64,000 nt of DNA. Origin: Flavobacteriales bacterium (lineage in GTDB: Bacteria > Bacteroidota > Bacteroidia > Flavobacteriales > BACL11). The DNA is taken from assembly GCA_002712715.1 (NCBI GenBank), contig PAUF01000007.1:246403-310402 (forward strand). The letters run 5' to 3'. Within the stretch, counting starts at the first letter, position 1, and every line of letters begins with the position of its first letter. Below the pieces are notes generated by a model that made no database searches, was not told where the DNA came from, and was given only the letters and a program-made list of their open reading frames with translations. The position numbers were made by a program, and so were the translations under genes. Positions 48,449 through 56,330 of the stretch are shown piece after piece.

Positions 48449-49300
48449 TTAATAGTCGCAACCTTTTGATTTTTGGTTAATTTGAAAAGATAGAGTTATT
48501 GAGCTAAAAGAATACCAGTCATCTGTTTTTGAATTCCCTCTTGCTTCGCCAGCTTGTTTTGGTTGTCCGTCTAAACTTCTATCAGATAGTTCAATTTGCA
48601 AGTTATTAAATTCTGTAGGATAAGGTTGACCAGGGTAAGTAGTGCTGACATCATCTAAATAATCAGTAAATGTTTTTCTAATACCATGCTCTAAAATTAT
48701 GTTGAAATTCTTATTGATCGCAAATTTAAATCCCCCTCCAAAAGGCATAGATATTTGTGTTAGAGAATATTTTTTTAGATATGGTCTAGATGTAGTCCCC
48801 TGACCTTCTGTACTAAGTGGTTGTAATTCATACCACTGTCCATCACTTGCTTCGGCTTTAGGGTTAAAATTAAATAGTGAGACCCCTACAAATACATATG
48901 GAGACCATGGATAAAGAGAGTTCCCCGTTTCGTATGGAAGAAAGTTAAACTCTATTTGACCTGACAATTCAGTAATATCACTTTTAAAATGAAGGTTACG
49001 GTTTACAAGAACAGGATCATTGCTGTTTTCATCGTCTGCATAAATACTTGCATAAATTGCTGATGATTTTAAAGTAAACCTTCGATCAATATTTCTTCTA
49101 TAAGTTATACCACCGCTCGCACTTATATTTTGAAATGGAGCGGAACTAATATCTCCATTGTAATATGATGTTCCAAGTGCAAGACCTAATTCAGAGCTAG
49201 GTTTATATTGAGCATGAATTTTATCTGAGCTAAATGAAATTAATATAATTATAGCAAAAAATACTTTACAGATCTTTATCTTAGATTTTTTATTCTTCAT
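48449..49300 (-). CDS. DUF6089-type outer-membrane beta-barrel protein
   Basis: A 283-residue protein with signal peptide (about 1-31) and an eight-strand-like barrel: SELGLALGTSYYNGDISSAP at the N-terminus and alternating aromatic strands to the C-terminus. Placement upstream of uppS-bamA matches the DUF6089 family found at this spot in Bacteroidota. The role is unknown; likely connected to outer-membrane assembly. First gene of the operon by promoter position. Confidence 0.82.
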   Translation of the reverse strand: MKNKKSKIKICKVFFAIIILISFSSDKIHAQYKPSSELGLALGTSYYNGDISSAPFQNISASGGITYRRNIDRRFTLKSSAIYASIYADDENSNDPVLVNRNLHFKSDITELSGQIEFNFLPYETGNSLYPWSPYVFVGVSLFNFNPKAEASDGQWYELQPLSTEGQGTTSRPYLKKYSLTQISMPFGGGFKFAINKNFNIILEHGIRKTFTDYLDDVSTTYPGQPYPTEFNNLQIELSDRSLDGQPKQAGEARGNSKTDDWYSFSSITLSFQINQKSKGCDY

Positions 49301-49320
49301 ATTTCCTTATATATATAACG

Positions 49321-49328
49321 CAAATATA
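49321..49328 (-). promoter_or_regulatory. -7 promoter element TATATTTG for the DUF6089-uppS-bamA-skp-murI operon
   Basis: TAnnTTTG on the reverse strand, 20 nt upstream of the ATG at 49300, in the 29-nt gap after the NAD kinase gene. Confidence 0.55.
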
Positions 49329-49329
49329 A

Positions 49330-50205
49330 TTAATTTCTTTTATCAGAACCCCACATAAGTTTTGTTCGTATAGTATTAATAAAAGAATGTCCTTTTGGTT
49401 CAACTATTCTCATTTTAAAGCTAGCTGCTTTTATAGTCAATTCCAGAGATGATTCAAATGCTCTTGATCTAGAATCAAGTGATACTAAAGCTAGTTTATC
49501 CCTATCTTCTATTTTTAATTTCACAATATTATTCTCATTTATAATTATAGGCCTTACATTTAAGTTATGAGGCGCTATTGGTGTGATTATCATATTTTCA
49601 GTTTCAGGAAGAATGATTGGTCCTCCGCAACTTAATGAGTATCCTGTAGACCCGGTAGGTGTTGAGATTAATAGACCATCAGCCCAATATGAATTTAGAA
49701 ACTCATCATTTAGAAAAGAGTTAATTCTAATCATAGATGAAGTGTCTTTTTTTACTATTGCTACTTCATTTAAAGCAAAGTTGTCGTCTCCAAATAAATT
49801 ATTTTCTGTAATTAGTTGAAGAGCGGTTCTTTTTCTTATAGTATACTCTCCTTTAAGGATGTTGTTTAATGTTTGGTCAATTTGATCAGTAGAAATGCTG
49901 GCAATAAACCCTAGTCTTCCGGTATTTATACCCATTATTGGAATATTCTTATCTTTTATATATGTAATGGCTCTTAGTAGTGTTCCATCACCACCTATAC
50001 TAAATAAGAAATCAACATTATCCTCTAATGTTAAACTTTCAAATATTGCATGTTGATTTTCACAAATACTTTGATCTATTAAGAAATTGCTAAATTTTTC
50101 TTCAATGACAAGGTCAATTTTATTTTCTTGTAATTTAAGTAAAAGATGTTTCACATATTTAGAAAATTGTGAAGAGAAAGGAGCCCCTACGATTGCGATT
50201 TTCAT
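49330..50205 (-). CDS. nadK: NAD kinase
   Basis: A 291-residue kinase producing NADP from NAD. Signature SIGGDGTLLRAI (70-80), MGINTGRLGFIA, FALNEVAIVKKD, and LISTPTGSTGYSLSCGGPII. Length is typical for Bacteroidota. Starts 11 nt after the CBS-domain gene ends; the two probably share the promoter at 50884. Confidence 0.96.
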   Translation of the reverse strand: MKIAIVGAPFSSQFSKYVKHLLLKLQENKIDLVIEEKFSNFLIDQSICENQHAIFESLTLEDNVDFLFSIGGDGTLLRAITYIKDKNIPIMGINTGRLGFIASISTDQIDQTLNNILKGEYTIRKRTALQLITENNLFGDDNFALNEVAIVKKDTSSMIRINSFLNDEFLNSYWADGLLISTPTGSTGYSLSCGGPIILPETENMIITPIAPHNLNVRPIIINENNIVKLKIEDRDKLALVSLDSRSRAFESSLELTIKAASFKMRIVEPKGHSFINTIRTKLMWGSDKRN

Positions 50206-50216
50206 AGAATTAATTT

Positions 50217-50879
50217 TTATGGATTTAAATATTTAATGAATTGCTCATATCTTTCTGATAAATCAACTTCTTTTTTTCTTTCTGAATAACTAGATTTTAT
50301 TATATAATTGAATCTTTTCAGGCTCCTTATTATTGGTTCAATTTCAGGGGAATCTAATTTTAAAGTTAGATTCATCATATTCGTATTAGTATCAGGATTT
50401 AAGTAAAGATTTACAATTTTATTCTTATTACTCTCTATAATTGAGGAAATTTCTGTCAAAGAATAATCTAATTTATTCATTTCTAAAATTATTATACCAC
50501 CATTTTCATGCAATGATAGTAAATTAGAAATTTCTTCAATTACTTTTTCCTGTTTAATTATTCCTAAATATTTATTATCATCATCTACTACAGGAACTAA
50601 TGAGAGTTTATTATTAGAAAGTATATTTATAACTTCAAATAAATGTTGATTTTTTTTTACATATGGAGCTGCTAAATTTGTTATATGGCTAGAAATTAAT
50701 GATTTTGAATCCTCCCAATCATTTATGTCATTTTCAGAAATTATGGCTACATATTTTTTGTTGTCACATATTGGCAGATGTTTAGTTTTTTCTCCCTGCA
50801 TTAGATTCAGAGCGTCAATTCCTTTTATGTCAGTAGAAAGAATTGTTGTTAATTCAGAAATAAGTTTACCTGCATTCAT
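50217..50879 (-). CDS. CBS-domain pair protein with C-terminal ACT-like region
   Basis: A 220-residue protein: two CBS motifs (about 15-65 and 67-125; LSLVPVVDDDNKYLGIIKQEKVIEEI is typical) that usually bind adenine nucleotides, then an ACT-like C-terminal part (about 128-200). No catalytic domain. It is co-transcribed with NAD kinase, so a nucleotide-sensing role is plausible but unproven. Confidence 0.85.
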   Translation of the reverse strand: MNAGKLISELTTILSTDIKGIDALNLMQGEKTKHLPICDNKKYVAIISENDINDWEDSKSLISSHITNLAAPYVKKNQHLFEVINILSNNKLSLVPVVDDDNKYLGIIKQEKVIEEISNLLSLHENGGIIILEMNKLDYSLTEISSIIESNKNKIVNLYLNPDTNTNMMNLTLKLDSPEIEPIIRSLKRFNYIIKSSYSERKKEVDLSERYEQFIKYLNP

Positions 50880-50883
50880 GCTG

Positions 50884-50891
50884 CAAAGATA
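50884..50891 (-). promoter_or_regulatory. -7 promoter element TATCTTTG for CBS-nadK
   Basis: TAnnTTTG on the reverse strand, 4 nt (CAGC) before the ATG at 50879; predicts a leaderless transcript. Confidence 0.55.
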
Positions 50892-50900
50892 CTATTTTTA

Positions 50901-50908
50901 TAAATTTG
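50901..50908 (+). promoter_or_regulatory. -7 promoter element TAAATTTG for pdxJ
   Basis: TAnnTTTG 10 nt upstream of the pdxJ ATG; the divergent CBS box lies only 9 nt away. Confidence 0.55.
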
Positions 50909-50918
50909 CTTATGTAAT

Positions 50919-51629
50919 ATGCCTAAATTGAGTGTAAATATAAATAAGATAGCTACTATCAGAAACGCTAGAGGAGGATGTATTCCTAATTTAGTTGAAG
51001 CAGCTATAAAGATTCAGAAGTTTGGAGCAGATGGTATAACTATTCACCCTAGGCCAGATGAGAGACATATTACAATTAAGGACGTTTATGATCTTAAACC
51101 CAAAATAAATACAGAATATAATATTGAAGGATATCCTTCTGAAGACTTCATAAACTTAGTTTTAAAAGTTATACCAAATCAAGTCACTTTAGTCCCTGAC
51201 CCTCCTGAAGTAATCACTTCATGTGCTGGATGGAACACTATAAAGTTTCAGAGTTTTTTAAAAGATATAATTATGCGTTTTCAATCCAAAGGCATTAGAA
51301 CTTCAATTTTTGTTGAGCCAAATGTTGAAATGGTTGAAGGAGCTAAACTATGCGGTTCAGATAGGATAGAGCTTTATACTGAGGATTATGCAAAAAATTA
51401 CCATGATGATCGTAAAAAAGCAATTAATCCATATATAATAGCAGCAAAAATCGCAAATAAAATTAATCTTGGTATTAATGCGGGCCATGATTTAAATTTA
51501 GATAATTTAGAGTATTTTTCTAAGCAGATACCAGAGCTAGATGAGGTTTCTATAGGTCATGCTTTAATTAGTGATGCTTTGTATTTAGGATTAGAAAATA
51601 CAATTCAAATGTATAAACGATTATTGTAA
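50919..51629 (+). CDS. pdxJ: Pyridoxine 5'-phosphate synthase
   Basis: A 236-residue TIM-barrel enzyme joining aminoacetone phosphate derivative and deoxyxylulose 5-phosphate, last ring-forming step of vitamin B6 synthesis. Typical: LSVNINKIATIRNARGG, DGITIHPRPDERHI, VTLVPDPPEVITSCAGW (family has VTLVPE) and INAGHDLNLDNL. An ATG at 50912 is out of frame. The next gene begins directly after the stop. Confidence 0.96.
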   Translation: MPKLSVNINKIATIRNARGGCIPNLVEAAIKIQKFGADGITIHPRPDERHITIKDVYDLKPKINTEYNIEGYPSEDFINLVLKVIPNQVTLVPDPPEVITSCAGWNTIKFQSFLKDIIMRFQSKGIRTSIFVEPNVEMVEGAKLCGSDRIELYTEDYAKNYHDDRKKAINPYIIAAKIANKINLGINAGHDLNLDNLEYFSKQIPELDEVSIGHALISDALYLGLENTIQMYKRLL

Positions 51630-52397
51630 ATGAAATTATTTTCTAGAATATATGGTGAAGGAAAGCCTCTTATAATTCTTCATGGATTATTTGGAATGAG
51701 TGATAATTGGAATGCCTTGGGGAAGAAATTCGCAGATCACTATAATGTACATATTTTGGATTTAAGAAACCATGGAAGATCACCACATGCAGATGATTTT
51801 TCATATAGAGATCTTTCCGATGATTTGTTAGAATATATTGATTCAAACAAACTTTCTAGTCCGATAATTATGGGGCACTCGCTTGGAGGGAAAGTAGCTT
51901 TGAATTTCGCGTTTGCGCATTCTTCTAAATTATCAAAGGTTATAGTTTTAGATATTGCTCCCAAGGTATATCAAACAGACTTTCATAAGAAAATACTTAA
52001 TATTTTAATTAATCTACCATTATATAAATTTCAAAAGCGCTTAGAAGTAGATAGTTATTTGGCTGATTTTATAGAAGACCAATCATTAAGAAGTTTTTTG
52101 TTAAAAAACCTTAAAAGAGGAGGTGATGACAAGTATGAATGGAGGTTTAATATTGATGCTTTATATGCAAAACTAGATAATATTAAAGAGGCAAATTTTC
52201 TTCGTGGAACGTTATCGATTCCAGTAGTATTTGTAAAGTCTGAGAATTCAGACTATATAATGAAAGAGGATATTCAATTAATAAATAAACATTTTTCAAA
52301 TTATGAAATGATTACTATGAAAAATGTAGGTCATTGGCTTCATGCAGAGAATCCTCTAGAATTTTATAAATTGATTTGTGATAAGTGTTTGAATTAA
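51630..52397 (+). CDS. Alpha/beta hydrolase (YbfF-like esterase)
   Basis: A 255-residue hydrolase: HGLFGMSDNW (oxyanion loop), HILDLRNHGRSPH, nucleophile elbow GHSLGGKVAL (about Ser90) and C-terminal catalytic histidine in VGHWLHAENP. Matches the YbfF esterase family. Substrate unknown. It starts 1 nt after the pdxJ stop and shares its last 4 nt (TTAA) with the convergent gene. Confidence 0.9.
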   Translation: MKLFSRIYGEGKPLIILHGLFGMSDNWNALGKKFADHYNVHILDLRNHGRSPHADDFSYRDLSDDLLEYIDSNKLSSPIIMGHSLGGKVALNFAFAHSSKLSKVIVLDIAPKVYQTDFHKKILNILINLPLYKFQKRLEVDSYLADFIEDQSLRSFLLKNLKRGGDDKYEWRFNIDALYAKLDNIKEANFLRGTLSIPVVFVKSENSDYIMKEDIQLINKHFSNYEMITMKNVGHWLHAENPLEFYKLICDKCLN

Positions 52398-53266
52398 AAG
52401 TTTATAATCATACCTTCTTCAGCTATATTATATCCATTTTTTTGTACTGACATTTGATCTTTACTCCCCTTAATTAATAAGGGATTGGTATGATTAAAGT
52501 GTATAAAATGAATCTTTGATTTGTCACTTTTAGATAATTTATTGCATCTTTTCATTGTTTCTTCTATAAGTGGATGTGGAATTTTACTCATATCTCTGTT
52601 TACTTCCCCATCTTTATAGAATGTTCCATCTATAAATGCATAATCAATATTTGGGATTATATTTTCTATTTTCATATTCCATTCTTCCCATTTATCTATA
52701 TCTGGAATAAAAATCAGAGTTTTGTTATTTATTATTATGTTATATCCCACAGTTTCTGAAAATTCAGTTCGGTGTGGAACTAAAAATGGTTTGATCGTAA
52801 CATTTTCATTTAGTTTATATTCAGATTTCTCGTTTATTAAGTTGATATTAATATTATTTAATTTCACTAATTGATTCCAAGGCTTGTTTTTTTCTATAAA
52901 CTCTTTCATTTTTCTCATAGCATAAACAGGGATTTTTTCAGCCCCCATAATCTCTTTTCCTAAATGAATTAATCCCGCATAATGACCTACATGAGCATGA
53001 GTTAAAAGGAATCCGTCAATAGGATCTATTAGGCTTTGGCTTTTTAACATATGTAATTGGTGTTTTAAATCAGGAGTTGCGTCAATAATCCATTGTTGTT
53101 TGCTTGATGGATCTACTATTGCTAAACATGTTGCATGTTTTTTTAATTGAGGATTTTTCCAAGCTCTCATACAGCATTTTTTTTGGCAATTAATTTGAGG
53201 ATAACCAGCGTCTTGAGCTATTCCTAAAACTATTACATAAGGTTCTTTCTCGCTAGCATTCTTCAT
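52394..53266 (-). CDS. PqqB-like metallo-beta-lactamase-fold hydrolase
   Basis: A 290-residue MBL-fold protein. The N-terminus AQDAGYPQINCQKKCC (Cys27, Cys31, Cys32) and QWIIDATPDLKHQL resemble PqqB, where these cysteines bind a structural zinc. The active-site loop is THAHVGHY (His90, His92, His95), with glycine where classic MBL enzymes have aspartate (HxHxDH). No other pqq genes are nearby, so PQQ synthesis is unlikely. Third gene of an overlapping trio with the LuxE-like and GNAT genes (4-nt overlaps). Confidence 0.85.
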   Translation of the reverse strand: MKNASEKEPYVIVLGIAQDAGYPQINCQKKCCMRAWKNPQLKKHATCLAIVDPSSKQQWIIDATPDLKHQLHMLKSQSLIDPIDGFLLTHAHVGHYAGLIHLGKEIMGAEKIPVYAMRKMKEFIEKNKPWNQLVKLNNININLINEKSEYKLNENVTIKPFLVPHRTEFSETVGYNIIINNKTLIFIPDIDKWEEWNMKIENIIPNIDYAFIDGTFYKDGEVNRDMSKIPHPLIEETMKRCNKLSKSDKSKIHFIHFNHTNPLLIKGSKDQMSVQKNGYNIAEEGMIINF

Positions 53267-53766
53267 GTAAGTAATTTTTCAAAGCAATGATATTTATTTT
53301 TATTGGGTTTTAAATCTATGGTTCCCAATTCAGAATATCCAATTCTCCTGTAAAACTCTAGTGCTTTTGGATTTCCAGAGTATGTATCTAGTCTAATTGA
53401 TTTCAGATTTTCTGCAATCGCTTTTTCTTCCGCATAGATCATAAGTTTTTTTCCAATTCCCTTGTTCCAATATTCTTGCTTGACAGCAAGCCTGTGTACT
53501 ACCAAAAATGAATCTGTTTTATCTTCCCATTTAATTTCTTTGTATGAGGAATCTTGAATCTGGTCTATATTTATACCTCCAATTATTTCTGATTTAAATA
53601 AAAAGATATAATAGCTTTGATTAGAAATATCATTTTTAATAATTTGGATGTTTGGATAGGTTTCGTCCCATTGGTCAATGTTATTTGATATCATTCCGCT
53701 GACGCAGGATTTATACATATCCATGATTTTTTCTAAATGCGATATATCTGCTTTAATAATGTTCAT
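53263..53766 (-). CDS. GNAT-family N-acetyltransferase
   Basis: A 167-residue acyltransferase with the GNAT acetyl-CoA loop (VHRLAVKQEYWNKGIGKKLMIYAEEKA, about 91-117) and RLDTYSGNPKALEFYRRIGYSELG. Acceptor unknown. Four-nt overlaps with both neighbours imply translational coupling. Confidence 0.88.
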   Translation of the reverse strand: MNIIKADISHLEKIMDMYKSCVSGMISNNIDQWDETYPNIQIIKNDISNQSYYIFLFKSEIIGGINIDQIQDSSYKEIKWEDKTDSFLVVHRLAVKQEYWNKGIGKKLMIYAEEKAIAENLKSIRLDTYSGNPKALEFYRRIGYSELGTIDLKPNKNKYHCFEKLLT

Positions 53767-54740
53767 ATTGATAGTAAGTTACATCCTCTTATTTCAGACT
53801 CATTTATTCTCCCAAGAATAGAGAACGTATTTTTGTTTTTTACCCCAATATCATCAGTAGCTATAAATGGGCATGAATAAATATTTGCTAGATCAATAAT
53901 ATTAATACCACCGCTTATGTTGTCTGATAAAATACTGTTTGGGTCATGGACATCTCGAATCAATATTTTTTGCCAATTAGGGCTTAAGAATTTATTATCT
54001 CCATATGAGTAACTTTGAGAAAGTAATTCAGTCATTCCATACTCAGAATGGATGTTCGAAACATTAAACGCTTGTTTTAATTTTTCATGCATTTCTTCTT
54101 TTAACATTTCCTCCTTCATTCCTTTAGTACCACCTGTTTCAATTATAGTTGTGTATTTTAAATTTAGACGGTATTTTTCTGATAATTCTAATAATGCAAA
54201 ACTTACGCCAAATAAAATAGTTTTTTGTTTTTTTTCTTCAAGCTTTTTGATAGTGTTATAAACTTTTTTATAATCTTTTTTATAAAACCCGCTTATACTG
54301 TTTTCACTTTTGCTAATAAGCTTACTTAACATATAAATTAATGAAGAATGTTTGTTTTCAAGATAATTTGGCAATAAGGCAAGTATACAGTATTGAGATA
54401 CATCTCCATAGAATTTATCAAAAGAATTCATAAGGCTTATATTATATGTTTTATTACTTTTTATGTAGTGTTTGGATATGTTTTTTCCAGTAGTTCCGCT
54501 ACTATGAAATGTATTTTCGTGATCCGAGCCTTCAAGTAATATCTTATGTGATTTGAAAAATCTTACAGGTAAAAATGGAATTTCTTTTATGTTTTTTGGT
54601 GATTTTCCTTTTAGTATTAAGTTAGCATATTTTGAATAAACAGGATTTTTATTCATATGGACATTAAATATTTCCATGCATAAACTATTAAATTCTAAAT
54701 CAGAGTTTATATTAAATATTCTATGAATAATGTTCTCCAT
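53763..54740 (-). CDS. LuxE-like acyl-protein synthetase / adenylate-forming enzyme
   Basis: A 325-residue ANL-related protein: phosphate-binding loop SSGTTGK (80-86), EYGMTELLSQSYS (the A5-like motif) and a short C-terminal part. LuxE in luminous bacteria activates fatty acids; here there are no lux genes. The ATG at 54740 is preferred; an in-frame TTG at 54761 falls within the -7 promoter box. Heads the LuxE-GNAT-PqqB-like run. Confidence 0.85.
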   Translation of the reverse strand: MENIIHRIFNINSDLEFNSLCMEIFNVHMNKNPVYSKYANLILKGKSPKNIKEIPFLPVRFFKSHKILLEGSDHENTFHSSGTTGKNISKHYIKSNKTYNISLMNSFDKFYGDVSQYCILALLPNYLENKHSSLIYMLSKLISKSENSISGFYKKDYKKVYNTIKKLEEKKQKTILFGVSFALLELSEKYRLNLKYTTIIETGGTKGMKEEMLKEEMHEKLKQAFNVSNIHSEYGMTELLSQSYSYGDNKFLSPNWQKILIRDVHDPNSILSDNISGGINIIDLANIYSCPFIATDDIGVKNKNTFSILGRINESEIRGCNLLSI

Positions 54741-54758
54741 GCTTATTTTATATAAATT

Positions 54759-54766
54759 CAAAAATA
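54759..54766 (-). promoter_or_regulatory. -7 promoter element TATTTTTG for the LuxE-like operon
   Basis: TAnnTTTG on the reverse strand, 18 nt upstream of the ATG at 54740. Confidence 0.5.
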
Positions 54767-54767
54767 G

Positions 54768-54775
54768 TACTTTTG
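54768..54775 (+). promoter_or_regulatory. -7 promoter element TACTTTTG for the DUF4399 lipoprotein gene
   Basis: TAnnTTTG 17 nt upstream of the ATG at 54793. It lies 1 nt from the divergent box, so the two promoters may interfere. Confidence 0.5.
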
Positions 54776-54792
54776 CTAATTAAATCATTATT

Positions 54793-55221
54793 ATGAAAAG
54801 AATCAATATATTTTATTTTGCCTTTTTAGTTCTTTTGCTCAACTCTTGTCAAGAAAATGTCGCTTCAAAAAAAGAAATGAAAAATGAAGAACCGAATATT
54901 TTTTTTAAAAATATTAATGAAGGAGACACACTGAAATCCCCTTTTTTAGTGCAAATGGGAGTAAATGGAATGAATGTAGAGCCGGCTGGATACTTAAATA
55001 AAGGATATGGTCACCACCATATTATAATTAATTGTACTCATATTGAAGATAGAAATTTTATCCCATTAGATGAAACACATATCCACTATGGTCAAGGAGA
55101 AACAGAAGCTAATTTAGATTTGGAGCCTGGAAATTATTGTTTAACTCTTCAGTTTGCTGATGGATATCATCAGTCTTATGGTAAAGATTATAGTAATACA
55201 ATTAATGTTGTTGTAGAGTAA
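54793..55221 (+). CDS. DUF4399-domain lipoprotein
   Basis: A 142-residue protein with a lipoprotein signal (MKRINIFYFAFLVLLLNSC, Cys19) and a DUF4399 domain: DTLKSPFLVQMGVNGM, GYGHHHIIINC (histidine-rich), and DETHIHYGQGETEANLDLEPGNYCLTLQFADG. The domain is common in periplasmic proteins of unknown role; the His cluster suggests metal binding. Single-gene transcript ended by the hairpin at 55221. Confidence 0.85.
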   Translation: MKRINIFYFAFLVLLLNSCQENVASKKEMKNEEPNIFFKNINEGDTLKSPFLVQMGVNGMNVEPAGYLNKGYGHHHIIINCTHIEDRNFIPLDETHIHYGQGETEANLDLEPGNYCLTLQFADGYHQSYGKDYSNTINVVVE

Positions 55222-55258
55222 TAGTTTGATGGATTTAAATTCAAATCCATCAAACTAT
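55221..55258. terminator. Bidirectional terminator hairpin
   Basis: ATAGTTTGATGGATTT (55221-55236) and AAATCCATCAAACTAT (55243-55258) form a perfect 16-bp stem with a 6-nt loop, between the ends of two convergent genes (55221 and 55266). It is the clearest terminator in the window. Confidence 0.85.
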
Positions 55259-55265
55259 ATTATGT

Positions 55266-56240
55266 TTAAAGTTTACATTCGAGATTGACAAATAAAACTT
55301 CATCTGATCCCAAATCATTTAATCCTTTCCATGATTGTACATTTACAGATAGGTTAACGTTTTTAGACATTTTTCTTTCGATTCCTCCAATGTTATATAC
55401 TCCATCTTTTTCTGAGTTCCAGTCATTTTCTGAGGATACATTGTCCATCCTAGCGAATATTGAAATTCTATCATTTAATGTGTACGATCCATAAACTGAA
55501 GTTATATTTTTGGTTTGATCAGATATATTTGAGGCATTTTCCATAATGTTTCTTTCAACCCCTAATTTAATATTGTTTGCAGAATAAGCTATAGCTGCGG
55601 TTGTAATATTTTGAGATATATCAGAATTATCATTAACCATATCTCTAAATAGTCTTAAAGAAATAGAATTTAGTTTATAAGTCAGCCCTGCTCCATATCT
55701 AAACATTCCCAAATCATCTTGGGTGTTTTTATAACCTTCCCCATTAATAACTTGAGCGTCTATCGAAAAGTTTTCGGAAATTTTCATATCCATATTGATA
55801 CCAGCATCAGCTGAACTTGCCCATTTATACTTATCCAATGCAGATTTTTCAATATATCTTCTTCCCCAAGCTTTTTCCATGAATTTAAAGTTTTTAGTTC
55901 CAATCATTCCCATGTTCATTGAAATATTCTCAGTAGCTTTCCAGTTCAATGACGCTATCTTTAGAAAAGCTGTATATGCAGAACCTGCAGAATTACTTCC
56001 AATATCAAAAGTTATCTTTGCGGAGAACTGATCATCAATTTTATATCCGTAGCCAAGATATGCTCTTTTTACCTCAAACTCTTTATAATTATCTCTAGTG
56101 CCAAGTAAATCTTCTCCATCAGTTCCCTCAGAAAGGTCAAAATTGAAGTTTGAAAATATTTTACCAAATGGCTTGCCTTGTTGAGAATATGTGTTTAATG
56201 TAAATAAGAAAGCAGTTAATAGAATAAGTGTTTTTTTCAT
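55266..56240 (-). CDS. Outer-membrane porin, phosphate-selective OprO/OprP-like
   Basis: A 324-residue barrel protein: signal peptide (1-19), FGKIFSNFNFDLSEG start and FEVKRAYLGYGYKIDDQFSAKITFDIG, typical of phosphate-selective porin-like proteins, with alternating strands to the final VNLECKL. It is encoded just downstream of PiT and the PhoB/PhoR genes lie in the same module, supporting phosphate uptake across the outer membrane. The specificity is inferred from context. Confidence 0.8.
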   Translation of the reverse strand: MKKTLILLTAFLFTLNTYSQQGKPFGKIFSNFNFDLSEGTDGEDLLGTRDNYKEFEVKRAYLGYGYKIDDQFSAKITFDIGSNSAGSAYTAFLKIASLNWKATENISMNMGMIGTKNFKFMEKAWGRRYIEKSALDKYKWASSADAGINMDMKISENFSIDAQVINGEGYKNTQDDLGMFRYGAGLTYKLNSISLRLFRDMVNDNSDISQNITTAAIAYSANNIKLGVERNIMENASNISDQTKNITSVYGSYTLNDRISIFARMDNVSSENDWNSEKDGVYNIGGIERKMSKNVNLSVNVQSWKGLNDLGSDEVLFVNLECKL

Positions 56241-56267
56241 TTGTTTATATATTTAAATTATTTGATA

Positions 56268-56275
56268 CAAAAGTA
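56268..56275 (-). promoter_or_regulatory. -7 promoter element TACTTTTG for the porin gene
   Basis: TAnnTTTG on the reverse strand, 27 nt upstream of the ATG at 56240. Confidence 0.5.
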
Positions 56276-56293
56276 TTATATATTTATGAAAGG

Positions 56294-56326
56294 TTTGTAA
56301 ATGTATGGTTATTGTTTTGTTAATTA
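56294..56326 (-). promoter_or_regulatory. Degenerate Pho-box-like repeat upstream of the porin gene
   Basis: On the + strand GTAAA (56297), GTTAT (56308) and GTTAA (56319) recur with an 11-bp period, in phase like the clearer element at 58024, and next to where a -33 region would sit for the box at 56268. The match is weak and the region is AT-rich. Confidence 0.25.
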
Positions 56327-56330
56327 ATTA

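Noticed and set aside
52394-53266. PqqB-like protein taken as evidence for PQQ synthesis
   Set aside because: No pqqA, C, D or E nearby and the active-site loop differs; only the fold relationship is supported.
54741-54761. TTG start at 54761 for the LuxE-like gene
   Set aside because: The codon is part of the -7 promoter box, so it cannot be in the mRNA if that promoter is used.
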